A stretch of DNA of 64,000 bases, from assembly GCA_038524795.1 (NCBI GenBank), contig JBCBIJ010000002.1, forward strand, positions 186,001 to 250,000, in the 5' to 3' direction. The notes beneath the pieces were generated by a model. The model was not told the origin of the DNA and did not search any database. It was given only the letters and a program-made list of their open reading frames with translations. Made by a program: the position numbers and the translations under genes. This document shows positions 42,717 through 51,974 of the stretch, in pieces. This DNA is from CALBPI01 sp038524795. Lineage in GTDB: Bacteria; Pseudomonadota; Gammaproteobacteria; Steroidobacterales; Woeseiaceae. The stretch's first letter is position 1. Each line of letters opens with the position of its first letter.

Positions 42717-42782
42717 AGAACTCCTTGAAGGTGGTGTCGGCCCCTGTGATGCCGCGTGGCGTGTTTTGGATGCAACGCGGGT

Positions 42783-44183
42783 TCAGAAGCTCGTCAGATC
42801 GATATCGATGAGCGCAGACACACCGGGGTCCGCGCTGTCGGTGGTGATGAACTGGCGTAAGTCGCCAGCCTGCAATTCCAGCGTCAGAGGACCGAGCAAA
42901 ACAACATCGTCAGCGTCTCTGACAATATAGAACGCGAAGTTCCCTGGCGGCACTCGAAACTGACTCAGGTTGCTGCCGAGCTGCGCGTTGTTGATCAGTC
43001 TCGGCGAGGTGTCACGATCGAACGTATCGCCTTCTTCGAGGAGGTAGAAGTCTACGGTTTCTTGTTGGCCGATCGCATTAAAAAAACCCACTTGTGCCGA
43101 GTCAGCCAGCGGTCGACGAGAATTGAGCAGGGATGTAACAAGCAGCGTGTCGTCTGCGCTTGAACCCGAGACCACTTGAATCGTCGCTTGGCCGTCGCCA
43201 AACACCGTGGTGACCTCTTCGAGCGGTGTGCCGGGGCTGCCGGCCGCGGTCAGTGTGACGTCAACGGTTGCGAGATCGTCGGCGACAGGGAGATCAACTA
43301 GTGCCGTGACGTCTCCAAACGCAACGCCGGCAAACACCGGAGCCGTGAGCGGCTCGCCTTCCGGCTCGATGTACAGATCGACGGCGGCCTCAGATTGAGC
43401 CGCATGCACCACTTGCGAACGAACGGGGGCAGCATCGTCGATAAGCCTGACACTGCCGAGTTCACCAACAAGCAAGGCTGCGTAGGTTGAGGTCACTTCG
43501 TCTGCACCGTCCACGAGCGAGATAAACACCCTATCGTCGCCGTTGAGGGTCGCCGGCTCGGTGCGCAAAAGTTCTGCACCCGGCGCGCCCGCAGCGGTCA
43601 CGACAATCTGCACTTCCTCAGCGACGAGGTTACCAAGCGATACAAAACCGTCAGGGGCTACGCTGGCAGCAACGGGCACCGCTGCACCTGGATCGAAGCC
43701 GGGCAGCCCGATGTAGAAGTCAACGGTGCCCGCTGTGGGCGACAAGTTGAGGGCGAACGCTTCCAGCATGGTGGCGTCGCCGGATTGCTCAAATCGAGGC
43801 AGTTCAATTGAGATGATCCGAGCGGCCTGCTGCGTACCCAAGAGAATGAGTGTGTAGTCCGTGTCGGGCACGACACTAAAGGCCGTTGTAGCCAACCGTA
43901 CGGTGCCATCGACCAGGCCGGAGCCATAGTCAAAATTGAAGTCGTAGCTCAGGCTGTCGTAGGTGAAGTACGTCGTCGCTGCCAAATAGCCCGGCGTGTC
44001 GAGCGTCAAGGCCTCGATTTGAAACTGGACAGGTCCAGCATCCGGCAGGGCGTTGATGGCCCGGATATTGCCGCGACCGGCTGGCGAATCCGGCGTATCT
44101 GTGCAAGCGGTCAATGCCAGCAGCCCCGGTAGGACGAGCAACGCGCCCAGGCGGCGCAGCGCGGTGGGAAAACAGGACGTCAT
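42783..44183 (-). CDS. DUF4397 repeat lipoprotein
   Basis: 466 aa from ATG 44183. Lipoprotein signal with lipobox LALTAC. Four modules begin with related strings at about residues 42 (INALPDAGPVQFQI), 145 (LNLSPTAGTVDFYI), 259 (VHAAQSEAAVDLYI) and 367 (FNAIGQQETVDFYL), the DUF4397 hallmark. Acidic and Ala-rich, likely an outer-membrane or surface lipoprotein. Minus-strand TATAGT at 44272-44267 is a plausible -10. Confidence 0.8.
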   Translation of the reverse strand: MTSCFPTALRRLGALLVLPGLLALTACTDTPDSPAGRGNIRAINALPDAGPVQFQIEALTLDTPGYLAATTYFTYDSLSYDFNFDYGSGLVDGTVRLATTAFSVVPDTDYTLILLGTQQAARIISIELPRFEQSGDATMLEAFALNLSPTAGTVDFYIGLPGFDPGAAVPVAASVAPDGFVSLGNLVAEEVQIVVTAAGAPGAELLRTEPATLNGDDRVFISLVDGADEVTSTYAALLVGELGSVRLIDDAAPVRSQVVHAAQSEAAVDLYIEPEGEPLTAPVFAGVAFGDVTALVDLPVADDLATVDVTLTAAGSPGTPLEEVTTVFGDGQATIQVVSGSSADDTLLVTSLLNSRRPLADSAQVGFFNAIGQQETVDFYLLEEGDTFDRDTSPRLINNAQLGSNLSQFRVPPGNFAFYIVRDADDVVLLGPLTLELQAGDLRQFITTDSADPGVSALIDIDLTSF

Positions 44184-44319
44184 AACAATCGGGGCTCCTG
44201 CCGGCGCTTTCACCGGGGGTTGACCTAATGCCGGGACCCAGACGACGCGGCCCCCAGAAGCCGCGCACTATACCATCGCCACGGCAGCGCAACCGAGCCT
44301 GGTCGGTTACAATAGCGGG

Positions 44320-44841
44320 ATGCCTGATTCGAGTGCCCAGCCCGCGACAGACGCGCCGGCCGTGGACCCCTTGGCCCTGCGGAATGCGCTGGGTCAGTTC
44401 GCCACGGGCGTATGCATCGTCGCCTCCCCTCCGGTTGCCGGCGAACGTCTTCCGTTCGCCATTACCGTCAATTCCTTTGCGTCCGTCTCGCTGGATCCGC
44501 CCATGGTGTTGTGGTCGGTCCAGAAAGAGTCGACGACCTATGCGCTGTGGCTCGAGACGCGCCAGTTCGGCATCTCTGTACTCGCGGCCGACCAGGTGGC
44601 GATCTGCGATCAGTTTGCCGTGCGCGGCAACCATCCGATGACCGACCCAGACGCCTACACGCTGTCTGGCAATGGCTCGCCGCTGGTACGGGGCGCCGTC
44701 GCCACGTTCGACTGCCGCGTCAACGCCATTCATGACGCTGGTGACCACAAAGTGATCCTGGCTGACGTGCTCTCGTTCGCCAGCGACGCATCGCGCGCCC
44801 CCTTAATCTATGTCCGAGGAGGCGTCCATGGATCGTCGTGA
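44320..44841 (+). CDS. Flavin reductase-like / FMN-binding split-barrel protein
   Basis: 173 aa. FATGVCIVASPPVAGERLPF (about 27-46), ITVNSFASVSLDPPMVLWSV (about 48-67) and FGISVLAADQ are the conserved blocks of HpaC-type flavin reductases. These use NAD(P)H to supply reduced FMN to monooxygenases; none is adjacent. A TACAAT hexamer at 44308-44313 ends only 6 bp before the ATG. Overlaps the amidase by 14 bp. Confidence 0.85.
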   Translation: MPDSSAQPATDAPAVDPLALRNALGQFATGVCIVASPPVAGERLPFAITVNSFASVSLDPPMVLWSVQKESTTYALWLETRQFGISVLAADQVAICDQFAVRGNHPMTDPDAYTLSGNGSPLVRGAVATFDCRVNAIHDAGDHKVILADVLSFASDASRAPLIYVRGGVHGSS

Positions 44842-46309
44842 AGCGCTACAACTGCTCGCTGCCGGTGCACTCGCGGCCAGCACGGGCTGCTCGCGGCGCG
44901 AGGCAGCGCCGTCGGCCACCGATCTCGCGGCACTGGACTGCATCGCGCAAGCCGATCTCGCGGCGAGCGGAACGGTCTCGCCAATTGAACTCGTGGAAGC
45001 GGCCATCGCGCGTGTGGAGCGTCTCAATCCGGAACTCAATGCGGTGACGTTCGCAGACTTCGAGCGCGCGCTTGACGCCGCGCCCAATGCCCGTGGCCCT
45101 CTGGCAGGCGTCCCCTACCTCATCAAAGACCTCAATGCCTACGCCGATATGCCGCTGACGCGCGGTTCACGGCTTTTCGCCGACCAGGTCTCAGAAACAC
45201 AGTCGCCATTTACCGATCGCATCGACAGCGCGGGTCTCGTCGTACTCGGCAAATCGAACACGCCCGAATTCGGCCTGCTACCGACCACGGAACCGCTGCT
45301 GCACGGCCCAACGCGCAACCCCTGGAACCTGGCCCATTCGACGGGTGGTTCGAGCGGGGGCGCCGCCGCGGCCGTCGCGGCACGACTCGTGCCCGCAGCA
45401 CAGGCCAGCGACGGCGGCGGCTCTATCCGCATCCCCGCGGCGCAATGCGGTCTTGTCGGTCTCAAGCCAAGCGTCGGGCGCTTCCCCGACCAGGGTTACG
45501 GCCAGCAGGCGTGGCCCATCTCGATTAAACACGCGCTCACGCGCAGCGTCCGCGACTCGGCCCTGTTGCTCGCGCTGACAGAGCGCACTGAGGGCGGCCC
45601 GTTGTTGCCGGTCGGCTTCACGGTACGCGAACGTCTCGCGCCCCAACGCATCGCGGTCACCGTGTCATCGATCTACGGCGAACCTGACCCGGCCGTCGCA
45701 GCCGCCGTTGAGCGCACCACCAAAACGCTCGAATCGTTGGGACACGAGATCATCGCCGTCGAGACCGAAACCCCATTACACGATCCGGCCTTCGGCGACG
45801 ACTTCCTGACCCTCTGGGCCGCCGGCGCCGCAGCTGCAGTGAAGCTGGTTGAGGAGAAGACGGGTACGCCCGCCGACCAGACGGGCTTGCTCGAGCCCGC
45901 CACGATCGCACTGGGCGAGCTCATGAACGCACGCCCGTCGGACGCACTGGAACGCGCCGTCGAGGGGCTCGGCCGCTACAAGGCGAGCGTCGACGAGTTC
46001 TTGTCGGAGTACGACGCCTGGCTCACGCCCGTGACGGGCAGCCCGGCACCGGAAATCGGTTTCATGGCGCCCGATCTCGACTACGACACGCTCATGCCTC
46101 GGGTGCAACGGTTCGCAGCCTACACACCGACGCACAACGCTGCCGGTACGCCTGCGATCAGCATTCCGGCCGGGCTTGCACCGTCGGGCTTGCCCGTCGG
46201 CGTGCAAGTGGCCACGCGCATTGGCGGCGAAGCGCTGCTGCTGCAGCTCGCCTATCAACTTGAAGAGGCCGCGCCTTGGGCGGACGCGTTGCCGCCGCTT
46301 CACGCCTGA
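44828..46309 (+). CDS. Amidase-signature hydrolase with Tat/lipoprotein signal
   Basis: 493 aa from ATG 44828; a GAGGAGG Shine-Dalgarno lies 7-13 bp upstream, which decides this start over the ATG at 44810. MDRREALQLLAAGALAASTG followed by Cys combines a twin-arginine pair with a lipobox, so it is probably exported and lipidated. Catalytic Ser-cisSer-Lys triad: Lys in VPYLIKDLNAY (about 100), Ser in HSTGGSSGGAAAA (about 172), nucleophile Ser in SDGGGSIRIPA (about 196). Substrate unknown. Confidence 0.9.
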   Translation: MDRREALQLLAAGALAASTGCSRREAAPSATDLAALDCIAQADLAASGTVSPIELVEAAIARVERLNPELNAVTFADFERALDAAPNARGPLAGVPYLIKDLNAYADMPLTRGSRLFADQVSETQSPFTDRIDSAGLVVLGKSNTPEFGLLPTTEPLLHGPTRNPWNLAHSTGGSSGGAAAAVAARLVPAAQASDGGGSIRIPAAQCGLVGLKPSVGRFPDQGYGQQAWPISIKHALTRSVRDSALLLALTERTEGGPLLPVGFTVRERLAPQRIAVTVSSIYGEPDPAVAAAVERTTKTLESLGHEIIAVETETPLHDPAFGDDFLTLWAAGAAAAVKLVEEKTGTPADQTGLLEPATIALGELMNARPSDALERAVEGLGRYKASVDEFLSEYDAWLTPVTGSPAPEIGFMAPDLDYDTLMPRVQRFAAYTPTHNAAGTPAISIPAGLAPSGLPVGVQVATRIGGEALLLQLAYQLEEAAPWADALPPLHA

Positions 46310-46313
46310 CGCC

Positions 46314-46829
46314 GTGGACGCCCCGGGCAACAACATTCGTGCGCTCAACGCGCCCCGCCGCGAGATTGAGTTCGACTGGCAGCTGGGCCGTTACACGCTG
46401 CGCTATGACGACACGACGCTGGCTGTTGAATGGGCCATCAACGGCCGCCGCCGCGTCAGCCGCCACGACCTGCTGTTGCTGAGCCCGCTGTTCATCGAGG
46501 ACGCCATTCGACTCGACACGCTTGTGCAACCACTGCGCCGCGCCGGGCTGTTCGCCGCGGGCGCGGTGATCACCTGGTTCTCCGAGATCAATGCCATGGT
46601 GCCGTTGCTGGCGCCGGCTCTGGCACTCGTTTCGCTGGCGTGGCTCATCCGTCTGGTTGTCGAGTGGCGCGCCACGGGCGCCCGCACCGTGATCTGCGAC
46701 TCGAACGGCGACGAGGTCATCGATATTCCGCACGAACGCACCGAAGCCGACCACCGCAGGGGGTTCGAAGCTGGGTTGCGCCGTGCCATAGAAGTCGTCC
46801 ACCAGAAGTGGCGCGACGGCGAGCTCTGA
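46314..46829 (+). CDS. Uncharacterised two-helix membrane protein
   Basis: 171 aa from GTG 46314, 4 bp after the amidase stop; the frame stays open upstream inside the amidase gene but that part is not a gene. I do not recognise a family. Residues about 15-70 are beta-rich and charged (REIEFDWQLGRYTLRYDDTT), then two hydrophobic helices (about 78-95 and 100-122), then an acidic/basic C-terminal tail. Could be cotranscribed with the amidase upstream and prpB 28 bp downstream. Confidence 0.6.
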   Translation: MDAPGNNIRALNAPRREIEFDWQLGRYTLRYDDTTLAVEWAINGRRRVSRHDLLLLSPLFIEDAIRLDTLVQPLRRAGLFAAGAVITWFSEINAMVPLLAPALALVSLAWLIRLVVEWRATGARTVICDSNGDEVIDIPHERTEADHRRGFEAGLRRAIEVVHQKWRDGEL

Positions 46830-46857
46830 AGACATACCAAAATATGGGGACACACTG

Positions 46858-47742
46858 ATGAGTAACGCATCCGCAGGACAGCGGTTTCGCATCGCACTCG
46901 AAACCGAGCGACCGCTGCAAATCGTGGGCACGATCAACGCCTACACCGCGATGATGGCCGAGCAAACCGGCTACCGCGCCATCTACCTGTCAGGCGCTGG
47001 CGTGGCCAATGCAAGCTACGGCCTGCCGGATCTTGGCATGACTTCGCTAGAAAACGTGGTGGAAGACGCAAGCCGCATCACGGGCGCAACGGATGCTCCG
47101 CTGCTGGTGGACATCGACACGGGCTGGGGCGGCGCCTTCAACATCGCCCGCACGATCCGCGAGATGGAGCGGGCCGGCGTTGCAGCAGTACATCTCGAGG
47201 ACCAGGTCGGGCAGAAGCGTTGCGGCCACCGCCCGAACAAGGAACTCGTCTCGCAGGACGAAATGACCGACCGCATCAAGGCCGCCGTAGACGCCAAGAC
47301 TGACTCGGCCTTTGTCGTTATGGCGCGCACTGATGCGCTGGCGGTGGAAGGCATGGAACCCATGCTGGAGCGTATCGCAGCCTACGAGGCCGCAGGCGCG
47401 GATGCCATCTTTGCAGAGGCCATGACCGACATTGAGAACTACCGTCGCGTCACCGACACGGTCTCGATCCCGGTGCTCGCCAACCTGACCGAATTCGGCA
47501 TGACGCCCATGTACACGACCGAGCAGCTCGCCGAGGTCGGCATCCGCATGGCCCTGTATCCGCTGTCGGCATTCCGCGCGATGAACGCGGCCGCGCTCAA
47601 CATCTACCGCACGATTCGCGAGCGCGGCACGCAGGTCGACGTCATCGACACCATGCAAACGCGAGAGGAACTCTACGAATTCCTCAACTACCACGATTTC
47701 GAGCAGAAGCTCGACGCGTTGTTCGGCGCCAAGAAGTCCTGA
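46858..47742 (+). CDS. prpB: 2-methylisocitrate lyase
   Basis: 294 aa, family length. Cleaves 2-methylisocitrate to pyruvate and succinate in the methylcitrate cycle for propionyl-CoA. VDIDTGWGGAFNIARTIREM (about 81-100) and VGQKRCGHRPNKEL (about 116-129, KRCGH active-site loop) are diagnostic; the plain isocitrate lyase size and insertions are absent. Confidence 0.95.
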   Translation: MSNASAGQRFRIALETERPLQIVGTINAYTAMMAEQTGYRAIYLSGAGVANASYGLPDLGMTSLENVVEDASRITGATDAPLLVDIDTGWGGAFNIARTIREMERAGVAAVHLEDQVGQKRCGHRPNKELVSQDEMTDRIKAAVDAKTDSAFVVMARTDALAVEGMEPMLERIAAYEAAGADAIFAEAMTDIENYRRVTDTVSIPVLANLTEFGMTPMYTTEQLAEVGIRMALYPLSAFRAMNAAALNIYRTIRERGTQVDVIDTMQTREELYEFLNYHDFEQKLDALFGAKKS

Positions 47743-47764
47743 CAGCGCCCTTAGGGAGACCCTT

Positions 47765-48889
47765 ATGGTTGACAAGAAACTTGGCGGCGCAGGCTTGCGC
47801 GGCCAGAGCGCCGGCGAGACCCGGTTGTGCACTGTCGGCGTATCAGGCAGCGGCCTGACCTACTGCGGTTACGACATAGCCGAACTCGCCGAACACTCGA
47901 CATTTGAAGAAGTTGCCTGGCTGCTGTTCAACGGCGAGCTGCCCAAGCAGGCGGAACTCGACGGCTATCGGCAAAGCCTGGCAGGCCAGCGCGCCCTGCC
48001 CCAGGCGCTGCGCGAAGTGCTTGAGCGTGTACCCGCGGACGCACATCCGATGGACGTCATGCGTACGGGGGTGTCGATGTTGGGCAACCTCGAGACCGAG
48101 GCGGACTTTTCACAGCAGCAGGCGGCTGCTGATCGCATTCTGGCTGCGTTGCCCGGCATCATCACGTACTGGTACCGCTTTAGCCATGACGGCGTTCGCA
48201 TCGATACCGATACGGACGACGCCAACATTGCATCTCAGTTCCTGACGCTGCTGCACGACAAGCCGGCCAGTGACCTGCACCAGCGTGTCATGGACGTCTC
48301 GCTCATTCTCTACGCTGAACACGAGTTCAACGCCTCGACCTTCACCGCCCGCGTCTGCGCCTCGACGCTTTCGGACATGCACTCCTGCATCACGGGCGCT
48401 ATTGGCTCGCTGCGTGGCCCCCTGCATGGCGGCGCGAACGAAGCCGCCATGGATCTCATTGACACCTTCGATTCGGTCGATGCCGCCGTGTCGGGCGTCA
48501 AGGGCATGCTCGAGCGCAAGGAAAAGATCATGGGCTTTGGTCACGCGGTCTACCGCGAGAGCGACCCACGCAATGCGCTCATAAAGCGCTGGTCGCGCGA
48601 GCTCGCTGACGAAGTCGGTGACTCGGTGATCTTTCCCGTGTCGGAAGCCATCGAGACGCTTATGTGGGACGAGAAGAAGCTCTTCCCGAATGCCGACTTC
48701 TTCCACGCCAGCGCCTACCGTTTCATGGGTATTCCGACCAAGCTATTCACACCGATCTTCGTGATTTCCCGCCTCACGGGTTGGGCCGCTCACGTCATGG
48801 AGCAGCGCGAGAACAACCGCATTATCCGACCGAGCGCCGACTATGTCGGGCCTGACGCGCGCAGCTACGTCAGCATCGACCAGCGCTAA
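47765..48889 (+). CDS. prpC: 2-methylcitrate synthase
   Basis: 374 aa, 22 bp after prpB with a GGGAGA Shine-Dalgarno. Citrate-synthase fold: AEHEFNASTFTARVCASTLS, LRGPLHGGANEAAMDLID (catalytic His) and MGFGHAVYRESDPRN (catalytic His region). Short citrate synthases in a prp operon are methylcitrate synthases, condensing propionyl-CoA with oxaloacetate. Confidence 0.95.
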   Translation: MVDKKLGGAGLRGQSAGETRLCTVGVSGSGLTYCGYDIAELAEHSTFEEVAWLLFNGELPKQAELDGYRQSLAGQRALPQALREVLERVPADAHPMDVMRTGVSMLGNLETEADFSQQQAAADRILAALPGIITYWYRFSHDGVRIDTDTDDANIASQFLTLLHDKPASDLHQRVMDVSLILYAEHEFNASTFTARVCASTLSDMHSCITGAIGSLRGPLHGGANEAAMDLIDTFDSVDAAVSGVKGMLERKEKIMGFGHAVYRESDPRNALIKRWSRELADEVGDSVIFPVSEAIETLMWDEKKLFPNADFFHASAYRFMGIPTKLFTPIFVISRLTGWAAHVMEQRENNRIIRPSADYVGPDARSYVSIDQR

Positions 48890-48922
48890 TTCAATTACTT
48901 ACAAGACTTTCTGAGAACAATT

Positions 48923-50368
48923 ATGAGCAACCGAGTCGAGAGCAACGTCCGACCCGACCCAGATCCCGAACTCGTCAAGATCGCCGACTACGTCGCGAAT
49001 GCCGATATCGACAGCGACCTGGCCTACCAGACCGCCCGTTACTGCCTCATGGACACGCTGGGCTGTGGTTTCCTGGCGCTATCGTTTCCCGAGTGCGCCA
49101 AGCACATAGGGCCGCTTGTCCCCGGGACCGTGGTCCCCAACGGCGCCAAGGTGCCGGGTACGCCCCACGCCATGGACCCCGTCAAAGCGGCCTGGGACAT
49201 CGGCTGCATGATTCGCTGGCTCGACTTCAACGACACCTGGCTGGCTGCGGAATGGGGCCACCCCAGCGACAACCTGGGCGGCATCCTTGCGGTGGCTGAT
49301 TTCCTGAGCCGTCAGAACGTTGCCGCGGGCAAGGCGCCGCTGACGATGCGCGATGTTCTCACCGCCATGATCAAGGCTCACGAAATCCAGGGTGTCCTGG
49401 CGCTGGAAAACAGCTTCAACCGCGTGGGCCTCGACCACGTGTTGCTCGTTCGCGTTGCATCGACGGCCGTTGTCACGAAACTGCTCGGTGGCAGCCGCGA
49501 CCAGATCATCGATGCCCTCTCCCACGCCTGGGTCGATGGCTCGAGCCTGCGCACCTACCGTCATGCGCCGAACGCGGGCCCGCGCAAGAGCTGGGCGGCC
49601 GGTGACGCCACAAGCCGCGCTGTGCGTCTCGCAATGCTCGTCATGAAAGGCGAGATCGGCTACCCGAGCGTGCTCACCGCGCCGACCTGGGGCTTCTACG
49701 ACGTCTCGTTCAAAGGGAATACGTTCTCATTCCAGCGCGACTTCGACAGCTACGTCATGGAGCAGGTCTTATTCAAGATCAGCTTCCCCGCCGAGTTCCA
49801 TGCCCAGACTGCTGTCGAGGCGGCCGTTCGCCTGCACCCCGAAGTCACGAACCGACTCGAAGACATCGACAAGATCGTGATGACGACACACGAATCGGCC
49901 ATCCGCATCATTAGCAAGGAAGGCACGCTCAACAACCCGGCCGACCGCGACCACTGCCTGCAGTACATGGCCGCCATTGGTCTGCTCAAGGGCGATCTCG
50001 TTGCCGAAGACTATGAAGACAATGTCGCTGCCGACCCGCGCGTCGACGCGCTGCGCGAGAAAATGGTCATTGAGGAAGATGAGCGCTACAGCCGGGAATA
50101 CCATGAGCCCGAGAAACGCTCGATCGCCAACGCGATGCAGGTGGTGTTCAAGGACGGCAGCAAGACCGAACGCATCGAAATCGAATACCCGATTGGCCAC
50201 AAGCGCCGCCGCGACGAGGGCATTCCCGTGCTGGAAGCCAAGTTCCGGCGCAATCTGGCCACGCGTTTCCCCGCGGGGCAGGCGCAACGCATCTACGACA
50301 TCTGCGACAACCAGGCCACGCTTGAGGCGATGCCTGTACATGAGTTCGTAGACGCGATGGTGATCTAG
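48923..50368 (+). CDS. prpD: 2-methylcitrate dehydratase
   Basis: 481 aa. PrpD (MmgE/PrpD fold), iron-sulfur-independent: LMDTLGCGFLALSFPECAKH near residue 41, EWGHPSDNLGGILAVADFLS near 112, and RTYRHAPNAGPRKSWAAGDA near 212. The prpBCD set lacks acnD/prpF and an adjacent PrpR regulator. A GC hairpin follows the stop. Confidence 0.95.
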   Translation: MSNRVESNVRPDPDPELVKIADYVANADIDSDLAYQTARYCLMDTLGCGFLALSFPECAKHIGPLVPGTVVPNGAKVPGTPHAMDPVKAAWDIGCMIRWLDFNDTWLAAEWGHPSDNLGGILAVADFLSRQNVAAGKAPLTMRDVLTAMIKAHEIQGVLALENSFNRVGLDHVLLVRVASTAVVTKLLGGSRDQIIDALSHAWVDGSSLRTYRHAPNAGPRKSWAAGDATSRAVRLAMLVMKGEIGYPSVLTAPTWGFYDVSFKGNTFSFQRDFDSYVMEQVLFKISFPAEFHAQTAVEAAVRLHPEVTNRLEDIDKIVMTTHESAIRIISKEGTLNNPADRDHCLQYMAAIGLLKGDLVAEDYEDNVAADPRVDALREKMVIEEDERYSREYHEPEKRSIANAMQVVFKDGSKTERIEIEYPIGHKRRRDEGIPVLEAKFRRNLATRFPAGQAQRIYDICDNQATLEAMPVHEFVDAMVI

Positions 50369-50395
50369 GCGCGCTGCACCCCCAGTGTCAAGACA

Positions 50396-50416
50396 AGGGG
50401 GCGTAATGCGCCCCCT
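50396..50416 (+). terminator. Candidate terminator after prpBCD
   Basis: AGGGGGCG (50396-50403), loop TAATG, CGCCCCCT (50409-50416), followed by GTGTACCC rather than a T-run. Stable 8-bp stem 28 bp after the prpD stop. Confidence 0.6.
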
Positions 50417-50481
50417 GTGTACCCTTAGAAACTCTGCAGCGTTTCACTGAGCAGACTCATGTGCGCCACAGGCCTTTCGGC

Positions 50482-50487
50482 TATCAT
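50482..50487 (+). promoter_or_regulatory. Candidate -10 box (TATCAT) for yceH
   Basis: TATCAT about 30 bp before the GTG at 50517. Weak -35. Supports an independent transcript after the prp terminator. Confidence 0.35.
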
Positions 50488-50516
50488 CCAGGCCCACGTT
50501 TTGCGGACCCACTGAA

Positions 50517-51194
50517 GTGTCACAGCTACCCGAACTGGACGCCATCGAGGCGCGCATCATCGGCTGCCTCATTGAAAAGTCCGTGGTCACCCCGGATCAG
50601 TACCCGTTAACGCTCAACGCGTTGACGAACGCCTGCAACCAGAAGACGAGTCGCGACCCGGTCATGTCGCTGACCTCTGGCGAAGTCCAGGGCGGGCTGC
50701 GCCGGCTGAGCGACAAGCACCTCGTCATGGTCGACGAGAACTTCCGCGGCCGCGCCGAGAAATACACGCAACGGTTCTGTGACACCCGGTACAGCGAGCT
50801 TCAGTTCGACAGCGCCGAACGGGTCATCGTCACGCTGCTGCTACTCCGAGGTCCACAAACCCCGGGCGAGCTCAAATCTCGCGCGGGACGCCTGCACACA
50901 TTCGCCGGTCCCGATGAGGTCGAGGTGGCCTTGAACGGTCTGATGAAACGAGACGCCGGCCCGCTGGTCGTCCGACTACCGCGCCAGGCTGGTCGCCGCG
51001 ACAGCGCATACATGCACCTGTTTTCGGGCCAGATCGATGGCAGTACGGAACCTGCCGCGATCGCAGCGCCGGGCGCTCCGAGCACAACGATGGGTGAAGA
51101 TGCGGCCACGCTGGCCGAACTGACACGACGTGTCGAGCAGCTCGAAGCCAAGGTTGCCGATCTACTGGCCGCACAAGGTCACGGTTTAACATAA
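50517..51194 (+). CDS. YceH/DUF480 winged-helix protein
   Basis: 225 aa from GTG 50517. N-terminal LDAIEARIIGCLIEKSVVTP then DQYPLTLNALTNACNQKTSR (about 25-44) is the DUF480 signature; two winged helices follow, and a C-terminal coiled coil (LAELTRRVEQLEAKVADLLA). Function in E. coli is unknown. Confidence 0.93.
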   Translation: MSQLPELDAIEARIIGCLIEKSVVTPDQYPLTLNALTNACNQKTSRDPVMSLTSGEVQGGLRRLSDKHLVMVDENFRGRAEKYTQRFCDTRYSELQFDSAERVIVTLLLLRGPQTPGELKSRAGRLHTFAGPDEVEVALNGLMKRDAGPLVVRLPRQAGRRDSAYMHLFSGQIDGSTEPAAIAAPGAPSTTMGEDAATLAELTRRVEQLEAKVADLLAAQGHGLT

Positions 51195-51305
51195 GCCGCG
51201 CTTCGCGGGCGCCTTGGCACGCACCCTGTCGGTAAGTTTTACATACTGACCCTCAAAGCGTGTGAGGCGTCGCACGAATCCCATTTTTTTCAATGACTTA
51301 AAAAG

Positions 51306-51322
51306 TTGGCCCGTGTTTTGCT
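51306..51322 (+). promoter_or_regulatory. Sigma-54-like promoter upstream of the PEP-CTERM gene
   Basis: TTGGCCCG (51306-51313), 4-nt spacer, TTGCT (51318-51322). The invariant GG and GC are 10 nt apart as required for the -24/-12 elements; one mismatch to TTGGCACG-N4-TTGCW. It would give a leader of about 55 nt to the ATG at 51389. An inverted repeat GTAA-GTT-TTAC at 51232-51242, about 65 bp further up, is a candidate enhancer-binding-protein site. In exosortase organisms, RpoN with PrsK/PrsR is known to control PEP-CTERM genes. Confidence 0.65.
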
Positions 51323-51388
51323 TTCTGTCCATTAACAGTGGCTCTCGCACTGTGGAATTGGCAAAAAATCCTGTTTAGGGGAAATAAG

Positions 51389-51952
51389 ATGAAAAAACTG
51401 ATTGCACTCGCTCTGGTGCTCGCAGCTGGTTCCGCCGGCGCGACCATCACCACGATCGGGGACGTCACGCCGGTCGGCACGGGTTACACCCTTTCCACCG
51501 ACGACGGCGTTTCTGATGGCGCGATCGAGGCCTTCCTGGGTCTTGGCGCAGGCACGCTCGACGCGATTTCTAGCGGCAACGCCGTAGAAGGTTCGGCACT
51601 CTCGATCTCCACCAACGTTGGATCGGGCGACACGCTGAGCTTCGACTGGTTCTGGACCTCGAACGAATTCTCCGGCGCGTTCTTCAATGACTTCGCCTTC
51701 GTCAGTGTCAGCCTCGACGGCATTGAGATTCTGGCGGATACGTTCTCGCTGGACGGTACGATTGATTCGTTCTCGTTCACGACCGGCGTTAGCGGTGCGT
51801 TGACCGTTGGCATCGGCGTCATGGACGTGAACGACGGCGCGGTCGCCTCGTTCCTCGACGTCGACAACATCGCTGTTGTTCCGGCTCCGGCTTCACTGCT
51901 CCTGCTGGGCCTCGGCCTCGCCGGTCTCGGTGTCGCACGTCGCCGCGCCTAA
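51389..51952 (+). CDS. PEP-CTERM sorting-domain protein
   Basis: 187 aa from ATG 51389 with AGGGGAA upstream. Signal peptide (MKKLIALALVLAAGSAGA), a beta-rich domain, and the C-terminal VPAPASLLLLGLG helix ending in ARRRA. This tripartite tail is the PEP-CTERM signal (with PAP instead of PEP) recognised by an exosortase/EpsH transpeptidase. No exosortase or exopolysaccharide cluster is in the window, so the enzyme must be elsewhere. Followed by two tandem hairpins, the second a strong terminator. Confidence 0.9.
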   Translation: MKKLIALALVLAAGSAGATITTIGDVTPVGTGYTLSTDDGVSDGAIEAFLGLGAGTLDAISSGNAVEGSALSISTNVGSGDTLSFDWFWTSNEFSGAFFNDFAFVSVSLDGIEILADTFSLDGTIDSFSFTTGVSGALTVGIGVMDVNDGAVASFLDVDNIAVVPAPASLLLLGLGLAGLGVARRRA

Positions 51953-51974
51953 GACGGCTAAGAAGACCGGCTGA

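Noticed and set aside
44308..44322. Leaderless transcript for the flavin-reductase gene
   Set aside because: TACAAT ends 6 bp before the ATG, which could place the start at the A of ATG, but the purine-rich AGCGGG there may be a weak ribosome site and another promoter may lie upstream; evidence too thin.
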